The position numbers and the translations under genes are program-made. DNA of 64,000 nt from Zarea fungicola (taxonomy: Eukaryota; Ascomycota; Sordariomycetes; Hypocreales; Cordycipitaceae): contig FWCC01000238.1 of NCBI GenBank assembly GCA_900169235.1, positions 62,001 to 126,000 on the forward strand, read 5' to 3'. A model generated the notes under the pieces. The model was not told where the DNA came from and did no database searches. It was given only the letters and a program-made list of their open reading frames with translations. This document shows positions 34,231 through 47,572 of the stretch, piece by piece. The stretch's first letter is position 1, and each line of letters begins with the position of its first letter.

Positions 34231-35400
34231 TCACAATGGCGCCAGTGAAGCCGCCGCAACAGTGTTTATTAACGTAGGCTTGCCATATATTGTGACTATG
34301 CCAATCTTGTTATAATCTAAATACGGGTATCTGCCACCAGCTCTCGTGCATATCTCCAAGAACTTTTGGAGATATCCTGTCATACCAAAGGTTGGATCTC
34401 CTTCTTTTCGAGTAGGACCATTGCCAAAGTACCACATAAATCCGTTCCCAGACCCTAATATATAATCACAACTCCAATCCTCCCACCGCGGCTCCCGACG
34501 GACTATGGCGAGATGCGCCGCACTCCCCGACCAAAAGCCGTGAATCTTGGATTCGGTTCATTCCTCTTGTAAGAATAGAGGCATTCGTCTGTGAGAACTG
34601 TGGTGTTAAAGAAAATATCCGAATACTCCAGAAAGTCATTTGCTGCGGCGGATGACACATCAACAGACCTGATACCCGCCATTGACACCCTACGGAACAG
34701 TTTGGCTATGTATGTCAATTGCGTCTCAAATGAGTAGGGGACGGTGCCGGATGGACTGGTTAAATGCGGTCCATGCATGAAAAGGAGATTTGGGAATCCA
34801 GGTGTGCAAATTCCGAGATATGTGATGGAAACTTGGTTTGCCTCCCACCCCACAGAGCTGTCGCAGCTCCCGACCATTAGCCCTGACGCTGAGCTGCAGC
34901 GGATAATCCGCTTGGTATTCAGTGGCACAAAATACGGCGTCAATATCTCTCTCATCATCCCGTCCTGTGTCTGTATCCCTCTTTCTGTGAGGTGCTTAAT
35001 TGGTGAGGTGATGTAAGTCACCTTCGGTGCCGTAATGGCCTCGAGATTTGCAGGACTTTGAGTTTGCCGACGGCAATTGTGAGGAAAAGACGGGGTAAAG
35101 GCATCCAATAGCTCTGGTCTGGCCTTCAAGTGTGTTTGAGCGGCGCTGACGAACCGTTCTCTGAGGTTCGTGTTTTCGTTTGAATCACGCAGAAAGCCTC
35201 GGACACTGCGCCAGGTTTTTGCCTTCCGTCTCTTTCCGAAACGTAACATAGTTATCCAATGTAGAAAGCTTGGATAATGTTCTATGTGTATTTTCTTCTC
35301 GAATTCTGATTTTGCGCTATTACTTGCTGATGTCGCTCCAACCCACGTCTTACTCCGCGCAAAGTTCTAAAGATGACCACTGGAACACATGGCACCATGA
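34231..35400 (-). pseudogene. Flavin-containing (Baeyer-Villiger-type) monooxygenase remnant
   Basis: The C-terminal two thirds of an FAD/NADPH monooxygenase, broken in several places. In gene order the pieces are NFARSKTWVGAT at about 35366, preceded by an in-frame TAG; RSVRGFLRDSNENTNLRERF; NLEAITAPKVTYITS; GIQTQDGMMRE; then, one frame over, DIDAVFCATEYQADYPLQL; then, back in the first frame, YLGICTPGFPNLLFMHGP. After YKRNEPNPR another single-base loss (AGATT where AGAATT would continue the family) moves the frame again to IHGFWSGSAAHL, REPRWEDW and MWYFGNGPT. The N-terminal GxGxxG FAD motif is not found upstream. At least three frameshifts and one nonsense codon mean no functional product. 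The family call rests on PGFPN, PRWED and FGNG blocks. Confidence 0.85.
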
Positions 35401-35466
35401 GGCTGCCTGGTGGCCACTTTCCAGGGACATACGACTGACCAGTCGTATGCGCAGAAACTTTGAGCG

Positions 35467-35844
35467 TTATTTGAGCGTAAAATTTCCATAAGAGGCGTAT
35501 TCTGAGCAGAATGCTCGTATCATGTCGTTCAAATTCTCCTCTCGGACGAGGATTGGCGTATTCCCGATCAGCGTGGCGTGGCGCCGATTTGCATACTTGC
35601 CATCCGAGTTAATGGTTAAAGAAGCGTATCGATGTATTCCAATGTAACATGTGTTATCAATCTCATATGCACAGTAATCGCTTGATTTGTAGCACATTAA
35701 TAGCCGAACTGTGGCCTCCAGCGGAACCAGCAATTTCGTTGGCTTTACAGTAGTAGAGCGTAATTTTGCGATGATAAGCGTAACGTACCATGCCGCTTCT
35801 TCTTGAGAAATAATAAAACAGACTGACGATATTTCCTTGATCAA
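35467..35844 (-). other. Unidentified open frame between two pseudogenes
   Basis: A 125-codon frame with coding-like composition (IIAKLRSTTVKPTKLLVPLE, NRRHATLIGNTPILVREENL, MIRAFCSEYASYGNFTLK) and no family I recognise. It lies exactly where the missing N-terminal half of the monooxygenase should be, between monooxygenase and P450 remnants. It may be part of another decayed gene of the same cluster. Confidence 0.3.
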
Positions 35845-35948
35845 TGAAACAAATCCTTATCTATATATTAACTCAAACCCAGACAGATTCAGCTACCCGA
35901 GGCACCACTTATATGTTCCTCTCGAGGCTACTTCAACAAAATTTAGCT

Positions 35949-37410
35949 TTACAACGCTAGCTGTTCTCTCGAAGGATCTATATCCCTGTCCGAAATACCC
36001 TCCAGCAGTGATACCTTCGCAATGGGGAAAGCCAAGAAAAATCGAGCAACTGCTAGACGCAGCTCAATCCGGGCGAAGTAGAGACCAAGGCAAACTCTAA
36101 TTCTACATTAGTGCTTTGTAAAGAATGCATGTAATATCCACGTAAAATGATCCGGACGTATTCTGTGGCCCACGGCCGAACGGCATGTATGATTGTAGCA
36201 TGTCCTCCGTTGGCGATTCCCATCGTGACGGTATAAACTTATCGGGTTCTGGAAACACTTTGGGATTGTGGTGCAAGCTATACGCCTGTGCAGAAACCCC
36301 AGTCCCTTCATCCAAACAGTATTCAACAAGCCAAGTGCCGCCTGTTGGATTGACTCTAGGTAGAGTAGTCGGGGCTGCAGAGTATGGCCGCAAGGTTTCA
36401 TCCATGATATGATTCAGAAGCGGCACTTCTCTCAAGTGGGCATCCGTGAAATCCATTGGTAGAGATTACAAGTGATGCACTAACTTGGCTTGAATTTCTG
36501 GCTGGCGGCAAACAGACCATGTGAGGTATGTGAGTGAGATTGCCGTTGTGACAGTTCCAGCAGCGAGAAAAGATTCCGCCTCGTCACGGATCTCGTTGAA
36601 GGGAAGCTTGTCTTCTCTTCTGCCGTGAACATATTTCTAAAAAGAGCATACGGTGCAGAATCGGGATCCGTCAGAACGAGTTTCTTATAGCGCTGCAATG
36701 ATATGACGGCGTAGTTGAGCATGTTCATATCATGCTTCAATGCTCCTTTGAGCGCTGGTATTGGTAAAACCCAGCCGAGATCGACGAGCAATGGGAAAGA
36801 CATACGCAGAGCTCCCACCCTAGCAATTCGTTGCAAGTCTCTGGAATACTCACTTGCCTATTTAACGATGATCAGTGGCAATCTGTGCAATTAATTCAAG
36901 AGCTGACACTAACATGACTGACTTCGAGCATGCGAAAAGAGTTGCCACAGGTAAGCACTCGGATCACATCAGTGGTCATAAATCTCCACCACATAAAGAC
37001 GTCAGCAGCTCCCCAAGATTTAATTTCTTCACCATTTCGTTGAATTGCAAGTTTTACGCGAGAGACTACCTGCGGAATCATGGATTTTAACGATGTCTCA
37101 GAAAGAGGTCTATCCAAGAGCCGCGATGCCGTCGATGAAATTCAGCATCCAGAGTGGTGAATAGTGATTGTTGGCTAGTGGTAGCTACCCTTCGATATAA
37201 TTCTGACTTCTGGAACGTAGGACGGGTTCCATAAACCGTTCTGACTGCCTCCAGATCATTTACGCTGACCTCGCTCGGTCCAAGTCGGACAATTGGTCCT
37301 ACCAGTACTGGTGTTAGCTCTAACAGAGGCTGTATCAATAAAATGCGCTACAGGGCTGACAAACCATATTTACGTGCAATTTCTGTATGTAGATATTCTT
37401 GTTGCCTCTA
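35949..37410 (-). pseudogene. Cytochrome P450 remnant
   Basis: A microsomal-type fungal P450 whose pieces can be followed in order. EYLHTEIARKYG (about 37395-37365) splices to GPIVRLGPSEVSVNDLEAV, then FHRRHR. After a one-base loss the frame changes to LLDRPLSETSLKSM near 37115. Further on are MTTDVIRVLT and, after an intact intron, ALRMSFPLLVDLGW, TDPDSAPYALF and TAEEK. A second one-base loss near 36625 moves to DKLPFNEIRDEAESFLAAGT (I-helix region). The next intron is shrunken and lacks a usable acceptor. Then come LNHIMDETLR (ExxR helix), FPEPDKFIPSRW, MPFGRGP and, across another gap, VCLGLYFARIELRLAVARFF with the heme Cys. At least two frameshifts and a damaged splice site make it non-functional. 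Confidence 0.85.
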
Positions 37411-37565
37411 AGAAAGTGAATTTTGACGCAAATTTTGTCCACCTGGTGTGCCATGGCCCAACGACGTGCGCTGCTTTCCCCCGGGATAGTCGTCCAAGAG
37501 TCTACAATAAGTTCATTTTCAGAGTGAATCTGGCAATTTGGAATATTGGTAATGCTACAAGCCAA

Positions 37566-38302
37566 AATTGATACCGCAAGTAGTGATGTAAAAGAACGAA
37601 TAGTGAGGCACAGATTGAGAATACCATTTTAGCGTCACTTCAACGCAGAGACGACGGTCTGTACTTTTGGGAGGCTGAAGGATATCCAAGGCTCCTGGGA
37701 CCCATCAGCTATTAAATTACTTTATAGAGTGAGATATTTACCGAGTCCCTAGCTGCAGGATCCAGCTTGATTTTACCTTGTCGATGATAGGCCCAGCACA
37801 CAACAGGTTAGTGCATTAGCACATTTATTACTGCGCAGTGGGCTTTGTGCAGTAATGGAGAGTTTCCAGCAGGCCATGGCAGTTGGAAATTGATTTGCTC
37901 TAAATTTATTCAGGATACAGTCGAGAATGATTCTCATCATAATGCTTGCCTTGCACCCTTTAATAGGGTTTCCGACTGTTGCAGGATCATGTGTCAGTAG
38001 CCGGACAAGCTACTGTAGTGCTAAATAGTACACCATGGCAATCAATATTAGTATTTAGTATGTGATTGCTCACAGAGAAGTTGTCAAATTTGACGGAAAA
38101 CTTAATGGGATGCTCACTGCAGGAAGTGCTAACACGATTCAAGGGCGACTCAGCTCATGACTGCGAAACACAATTCTCATAACGTCCACAACCCTCCACA
38201 ATGCACAAGCCTTGCACAAATTCTGGCATGAGAACCCACATCACCAACACAGAAGAAAAAAAAAGAAAAAAAAGGAAACCGAAAAATCAAAGAGAATTGA
38301 AA
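37566..38302. other. Intergenic region between pseudogenes and tRNA-Ser
   Basis: No gene or recognisable remnant seen; AT-rich spacer. Confidence 0.45.
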
Positions 38303-38396
38303 CGACAACGGCAGGATTTGAACCTACGCAGGCGAACCTATGTGATCTCTTGAATTACTTCTAGTCACACCCCTTAGGCCACTCGGGCACGTTGTC
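38303..38396 (-). tRNA. tRNA-Ser(AGA) with a 12-nt intron
   Basis: The minus strand gives a class II tRNA. The acceptor GACAACG pairs with CGTTGTC, and the discriminator is G as in serine tRNAs. The D-arm CCCGAGTGGCCTAAGGG matches the serine consensus. The anticodon arm TGTGA-CT-AGA-A...A-TCACA gives anticodon AGA. The long variable arm is TAGGTTCGCCTGC with a 3-bp stem and TTCG loop, and the T-arm is GTAGG-TTCAAAT-CCTGC. A 12-nt insertion (GTAATTCAAGAG, 38358-38347) follows position 37 and is read as an intron. The mature tRNA would be 82 nt. It lies between degraded metabolic genes and looks intact itself. Confidence 0.9.
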
Positions 38397-38621
38397 TCAA
38401 TTTTTCATATGTGGAAGTTGACGATATGATGATTAAAAGCGTATCTTGAAATTTCACCGGTATTCGTAGACAGGCCCCTGAAACGCTTATGATAGCTGCC
38501 CATTCCACTAGCAGCCCTCATGTGTGCCTTTTGGCTCTCGGTTTTTTTTCCCCATTAGCAGACAGATTTTGTGATATTGAAGGCTTTCTTGATCAATAAG
38601 CCGGGCGATGCCGAGACTATC

Positions 38622-39531
38622 TCAGAGTGGCAGCAACACCGACTGTAATCTAGGTTCAGGTATGCAGTAGTCATTATGCTCCCGTACAGCATCCACGGAT
38701 TTGCTATGACTGCTTATGGCATCGGCTACATTGCACTCTGAAGTGCATTGTCGGCGACAATGAGGGCTCCCGGGGCGGAGCAGACGCACGGACGACTGAC
38801 CAGGAACTAACGCCGCAAGCATATGCTTGATATAGCCCAGGTTACCAGTCTTATCTGTGTTGATAAAGACAAGGTCATATGACTTTGTAACTGTGAGACT
38901 TTTAGGCTGGTAATGTAAGTATTATTGAATTGTAGAAGATTTAGCGACATAAAAAATTCAGAGACCCCAACGGGTTGACCTATTATCAAGTCCCCAGGTC
39001 AGATATCCGGGGACTCCGATATTAGCTACTTATAGAGGGCAAGTTGAGAATAGAATGGACAGTAACTTTTTAATTATCAAGAGCAGATCCAACAATTGTT
39101 TCCATATCGTTAATCCCCCGTGATTCAACTGCATTTGTTGCCAGCTTCGCATATTCGGCATCAAGTTCCAAGCCCGTGACGAACCTACCTGGACCGACGG
39201 CATCGGACCACAGCATTGCTGAATAACCCAAATATAAGGCAATCTCGAGCACTTTCTTCTAAACCAGCCTTTGTCCTCCAAACTAAACAAATGCATAAGG
39301 ATGCCACTGAGCTGTTAACCTACGCCGCTTTGCACCAGCGGTCTTGGCTAATATTGTGTGAAACTGGCTCTGAAAGTTTGATGTCAGCATTATTGAGGCC
39401 TGATGCGTAGATAAACTGCCGTGGTAGTCGGTAGTGTAGTCAGGCAGCTTCCTTGAATGCTCTACCGCATAGGCGGTGACGGCTCGGCCGAGGTCGATAG
39501 AGTTGTAGTAGCTTGGGTGCTCATTTTTCAT
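38622..39531 (-). pseudogene. O-methyltransferase (CCoAOMT-like) remnant
   Basis: A SAM-dependent class I O-methyltransferase in pieces. The N-terminal part starts at the ATG at 39531 and includes LPDYTTDYHGSLSTHQASIM and FHTILAKTAGAKR. The next exon holds the SAM motif VLEIALYLGYSAMLWSDAVG and LELDAEYAKLATNAVESRG, but no splice choice joins it in frame. After GSALDN about 180 bases of unrelated sequence intervene before YDLVFINTDKTGNLGYIKHM (metal-binding Asp region, D now N). Further frame changes around the RPG motif scramble ALIVADNAL before DAVREHNDYCIPEPRLQSVL resumes. Several independent lesions indicate a dead gene. It sits on the same strand as the P450 and monooxygenase remnants. 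Confidence 0.85.
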
Positions 39532-42622
<3,091 letters not shown>

Positions 42623-42727
42623 CGCCTTTGTATAAAGATTGAACAAGGAGAATCACAGCAAATTTATTTATTATTTCATCATTTATAGATTTCTTTATTT
42701 AATTCATGCAAAAAACCCACGAAAGGT

Positions 42728-44153
42728 TCAACACAAATCTCTCCCCAATCCTTTAGCCTGTCCCTTGTGCTCTGCAATCTTTTCATCCAAAAAGTCCATT
42801 AGCTCCGTCACGTCCTTCATGTCCACAAATGCCAGCCTCTCCTTCTTGCTCAGCAGTTGAGTCTTGTCTGCCCCGAACCCAGGCGAGCACATCTCCTGCA
42901 CATGATGAACAATGAGCTTCAGCGGCAATGGACACCGCGCGGCATGACACATGAAGCGTTCCACGGCCTCCCACGGACACGCGCTGTGGCCTGCAAACAG
43001 CGCCGGGTTGGCTAGGAGGCCGCGGGCCGACATGAAGCCGGATAAGTGCGTGTTACTTGGCGTCGGCGTCGCCGGGGGAGTGGTAGGGGACGGCAATGAA
43101 CGATCAGTATCGTCATCTTTGATGGTGAGTGTGGCGAAAGCTTTGCCTGATGGGCCGCTAAAACGCGTGGCCCGGATAGGCAAGGCGCTAATATCAAAGA
43201 TATCACCAGAGAGGAGAATGGGTAGTGTTTTGGAATACTTTTCCGTCAAAATCTCGAGAGCATCGGTGAAGATTGGTGTCGTGGAGGGCGTGTATCGTGT
43301 CCGTGGGTGGATGGTGAGCCAGTCTATGTTGCGGTTGTGCGGGTTTCCTATTACTGTATCGATGAAGTCCATTGTTTTCCTGTCCACGGCTCCCCCAAAG
43401 ATCAGTCTTGCGCCGGTCCCTGAAAAGTCATGGTAGAATGAAATAGCTATCCCCTCTTACCTTAGGTCGTCATGTACTCGTATCTTGACGCTCACACTAC
43501 GTCCCTTTGGATTGTCCATATCTTTATCCAGACCGACGGCCCAGCCCTCACTCGCGAGACGACTCCGCGTCTCGATAACCATGTCGCGTACCAGCTCCCT
43601 TCTATTCATGAGTGCCGCGCCCAAAGTCTCTGCACAAGCCCAGCTCTGCGGGCATCCGCAGTTGAGGTCTACACCATTGACGGCATGAGCGGCAAGTGAA
43701 GAAGCGCGGGCGAGCTCTGTCGGGTCGTTGGCACCAAATTGGAGAATAGTGGCCGCTTGAGGACCCTCTGTAGCAATAGTGAGGTCTGAGAAAAAATATG
43801 AATCAATGAGAATAAGTATATTAGAATTTCTCTTTTGATTTTTCGTCATTGTACTAGCAACGTACCGCTATCTCTGGCAAAGCTGTTGCGGTTAAACTCC
43901 TTGGCCAGGATCATCGGCGTCCAGCATAAGTCCACGCCATAATGATGCACTGTTTGTCGAAAAGCGAGCTTACTATACCGCACCATCGGCGCACATGCAT
44001 ATATAAATTTATTCTTTTTGCGACATGTGTCAAATATTTTGAGAGGGCTTTAGGGAAGGGCGAGTTTCATTAGCATACGCCTCACGACCAGGACTCAGTT
44101 TTGACTCACTGAGTGGTGGGCAACCCGCCACTGTCCACATCAATACTCCCCAT
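42728..44153 (-). CDS. tRNA-dihydrouridine synthase (Dus4-like)
   Basis: FMN enzyme that reduces uridine to dihydrouridine in tRNA D-loops. Exons are 44153-44110, 44047-43866, 43785-43461 and 43379-42728, giving 400 residues. Exon 1 (MGSIDVDSGGLPTT) was found by following a GTGAGT donor with branch GCTAAT; the join gives HPLKIFDTCRKKNKFIYAC. The barrel start is CAPMVRYSKLAFR, and the flavin-site block is LCWTPMILAKEFNRNS. The catalytic cysteine lies in VDLNCGCPQSWA, followed by GAALMNRRELVRDM, VKIRVHDDLRKT and WLTIHPRTR. The acceptor at 43380 was chosen over a nearer one because only it restores DDLRKTMDFID. A Ser/Thr/Pro-rich insert precedes GFMSARGLLANPALF. Dus4 versus other Dus classes is inferred from the N-terminus and length. 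Confidence 0.9.
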
Positions 44154-44447
44154 CCAGTCACCTGTTGGTAAACAGCCGCAGTTTTTGTACGAGGTTATTT
44201 CTTTTTGAAAGCGTGAGGTTTTGCTTCGTATCACGAAGCGATATAGCTTCCTGTGTGAAAAAGAAAGAGGCTATTCAGTCACAGGAGAACTTTTCGATTT
44301 GTGCCAAAAGTGGGCCCTTCTGGTGCCGGCATCATCATGTTAGTTGAACCTCGTTCATGAAAACTCGTGTATATTCATCTATTCGAATCAAAAATCCCTA
44401 ATCATCCAATCTAGACAGGACTCCTTACAATTTTAGTAAAAATTAAG

Positions 44448-47001
44448 TTAAAGTGCCGTTCCAACAGCATTCGGGGTAATTGGCCGCGGGACATCCAAAT
44501 CAATTCCAAACATGCTATCCGCATCGCCTACCATCTCAGCCGCCTCGGCCGCCGCGAGAAGCACCTTGCGCTCGGCAAAAATCTCCTGCGCCCATCTCTT
44601 CTCGGCGGCTAGGCGCCGCGTCATTTCCATCTCCATATCTTCGTAGCGGCCTAGGAGACGGTGCTTGGCGCTGTACATGAGCTCCTCCCGGATCGTCTGC
44701 TCGTCCTGCAGTCTGGCGTGGTACGTCTCCAGCTCGACTGCCTTCCACTCCTGCCACAACTGGTAGCCTTTATCCATGCGCTGTCGCAGTGAGAGCATGG
44801 CGGACTCAATTTCCTGGACAGAGCCCTCTTTATCTGCCCAATATTCCTTGAGCTGCTCCTCGTAGTCGCTCTCAATTTTACGCTCCCGTGCGGCTCGCAG
44901 TGCAAAATCGGAGTCGAGTCTTGTTTCCATGTCGCTCATTCGCGACGCGATTTTTTCTTTAATTTGCGACAACTCTTCTTCCTGTTTTTGCTTCAGCTCA
45001 TCCTCTTTGTTCTTTGCGTCGGCTGCCAGATCCTTTGCGTCGGCTTCTTGCTGCCACTCGATGATGCTCTCCTGCGTCTCGTGTAGGGCATCCAGTATGC
45101 GGGCCAGCTGCTGGAATTTGACTTCGACAGTCTGCCGTCTTAAAATCTCACAACGCGCTCGTTCTTTGAGCATCGCTTGTCTATGTTGTTCCTGTATGGC
45201 TGCTTCTTGGCGCTCAAGTTCCTCTATCTGCGCTAGAATGTCCCGCAGCTCATCCGCCTCCTGTGCCTCTCTCCGACGCCTTTCGTTGCGGCGAACAGCT
45301 GCTGCCTCCTTTAGCTCATTCAGCTGCGCCATAGTACACGAGCATGTGTGCCAACGGCGACAGCAGACATAGCAGAACTGGTACCCGCAGCGGCACGTCA
45401 TATGCTGGCATGCCTCACGGTGCTCAACCAGAGCGCGACATTGTGAACATCGCTTCCAGCCTTCATCTTCGGCTAGCATATTGGTCAAGTTCATTTCTTG
45501 GTCTTCAGGGCATTCGTTTTTTCCATGGGCTGGCCGTCGGCATATTGTGCACGTCGTATGCTTCTGCGGGCACTTTGCGATTCTCTTGGCTAGATTGATG
45601 TTTTTAGGGGAAATCATAGCTGAACATTCGGGAACATGGCAGTAAACACGCTCGCCAATGGGCACCTCCCATTCAGACTGGCGCTCCTGAAAGGTCGTTT
45701 TCAAGTCCTCAGGTATGTGGTTGAGGATGGTGCGAAAGGGGATCTGGTTGAGGCAGCATTTTGGCGGCCACTGTTGCTCATTGGCACAGGCAGCAGTGAT
45801 AAGACGGACAAAACAATCGTTGCAGTAGCTATGGCAGACAACTTTAACAACGTCCTTCTTAGCAAAGTCATCAAGACATGAGACGCATTCGCTTCATTAT
45901 GTTAGCCAATCAATTAGCAACAAAGCTGCGTGGGGAGGCTGCAACTTACACTAATTCTTGAGTCTCTGGTACACGGATTGTCTTATTTCTCCGCAGCTTT
46001 GCGAGTGTCTCCTGCGTGTCTGGTGCAGTGGACTCCACGTTTGCTTTACTGAGACGATTCTCAAGCTCTAGCCGCATGGCTTCTCGGGCTGCACCCGCAG
46101 AAGCACTCTCCCCCTTTTCATAGCCACCACGATGGAACAGCTTTCGGAAGCCAAATTTGCGGCGCCGGTCAACCTGCTCCTGGATGAAGCTACGTCTTGA
46201 GAGAAGTGATAGTGTGTCGCAGTCGGGCTTGATCTCTATCGGTGTTGATTCTGCATCCTCGCCATCTGTCTGTGCATCATTGCCCATTTTAATGGGCAAG
46301 TAAGGCTCCTTGTTCTTGGCGGCTTCGATGGCCTCTGCCTCCTCTTCAGCTTTGCGGGTAGCTGCATCTTCTTTTTCACGCTGCAGTTCCTGCTGGGCTC
46401 GAAGCTGGACGTTGACGATGGACTGGGGGATAATCTCTGTAAGTGGTTCAGAAAACACCTTGGACGCATCGGCCAGCGCTGGTGGGGAGCTGTACAGGCG
46501 CCAATCGACGTTGTCGGCCTGCTCGTGGCCTGTGTTGGATGGCGACTCAGGTTGCGGTTGACGGAGTGCATCGTGATGTTTTCGAAGCCATGCATTTTGT
46601 AGCTGCACCAGGTATGCTTCCGGATCTTCCACAATATCTGTGATGTCAGAAATGGCATTGGCGTCAAACGCGCCAGGCATGGAATGTGTTGCCGAGGACG
46701 TTCCTGCACCCATATGGTCAATGATAGGTTCTGGTGCCGATGTCCCCACGTCTTCGGCGCGGGGAACAAGGGGCTTTCTCTTGATTAGGCTTTGTCCAAG
46801 ACTGGCGACTTTCATGACGACTTTGCAACGGCTTGCTTGACTAGTTGGTCGCTGTCCTGCAGCAGTCTGCGATGATGGTAGTAGTAGTGCTTTAAACCGG
46901 TTCACGCTCACGCCGCGCGGGCTGGACTTAAAGCAAACAGCCACAGAAAGGGCACACGAGCTTTCTCCATGGCAAAAACAGCCTTGCGACCTTGCGTTCA
47001 T
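44448..47001 (-). CDS. RBR-type (RING-IBR-RING) E3 ubiquitin ligase
   Basis: Transfers ubiquitin through a cysteine thioester; the target is unknown. Exons are 47001-45950 and 45891-44448, giving 831 residues from the first ATG. RING1 begins across the splice at ECVSCLDDFAKKD and runs through HSYCNDCFVRL. The IBR zinc module spans YCHVPECSAMISP to CTICRRPAHGKNEC. RING2 is KRCSQCRALVEHREACQHMT followed by CRCGYQFCYVC, with the catalytic Cys in REACQH. The C-terminal 270 residues are a long charged coiled coil. The N-terminal 300 residues are disordered, with one helical Gln/Glu-rich part. The first 62 residues look less conserved; an alternative start at 46815 (MKVASLGQSLIKRKPL) would give 769 residues and may be the true one. 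Confidence 0.9.
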
Positions 47002-47572
47002 TTATGAGGCTAGAACACGACTAGGCTAATAGACGCCTGAGAACGCCTCACTCCTGGCGAAGCTGGGCACGACAGTAACTGTCGCCCAATCACCCAATCC
47101 TGATAGGGCATTTGGGACCGTGCAGTGCGGCTGAAGGTAAATGTTCACTGAGCTCGCAAACGCCCCAATATTAGGAAGGAGAAGCAGGCTATTAATGGAA
47201 ATGGATTAGCCCCTTGCCAGTTATGACATGTACGGGAATTAGCGTTTTTAGCCTGTCGGCCGGCCTGTGCTAGACAAGCGGGCAGTGCAAAGCTTCTGGA
47301 AGCCTATGCTGTGAAGTGAACACTATGTAATTCTGTGGAGGGGATGGAGTAGCTATGTGCCTTGCAATACTTTAATGTTAGTGATCCGTTCGTCCCAAAT
47401 CGTGAAATACACTCTACGTCATTTTGTTGATTCTGCACCGATGTCAACCCGATTCGGCGGGGGCTTCTATTCTTGCCCGCCGAACCCGTGACACCACATC
47501 TCACACCGCCGCGAATATGTGTATTGAGGTATAAGATTCTCGTGATAGGCAATGTACATCGGTCCTCTCGTT
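47002..47572. other. Intergenic region
   Basis: Between the RBR start and the FAH-family stop. No gene or repeat seen. Confidence 0.5.

Noticed and set aside
34231..39531. RIP as the cause of the pseudogenes
   Set aside because: Lesions are mainly one-base deletions and frame changes, and the coding segments are not strongly CpA-to-TpA biased by eye.
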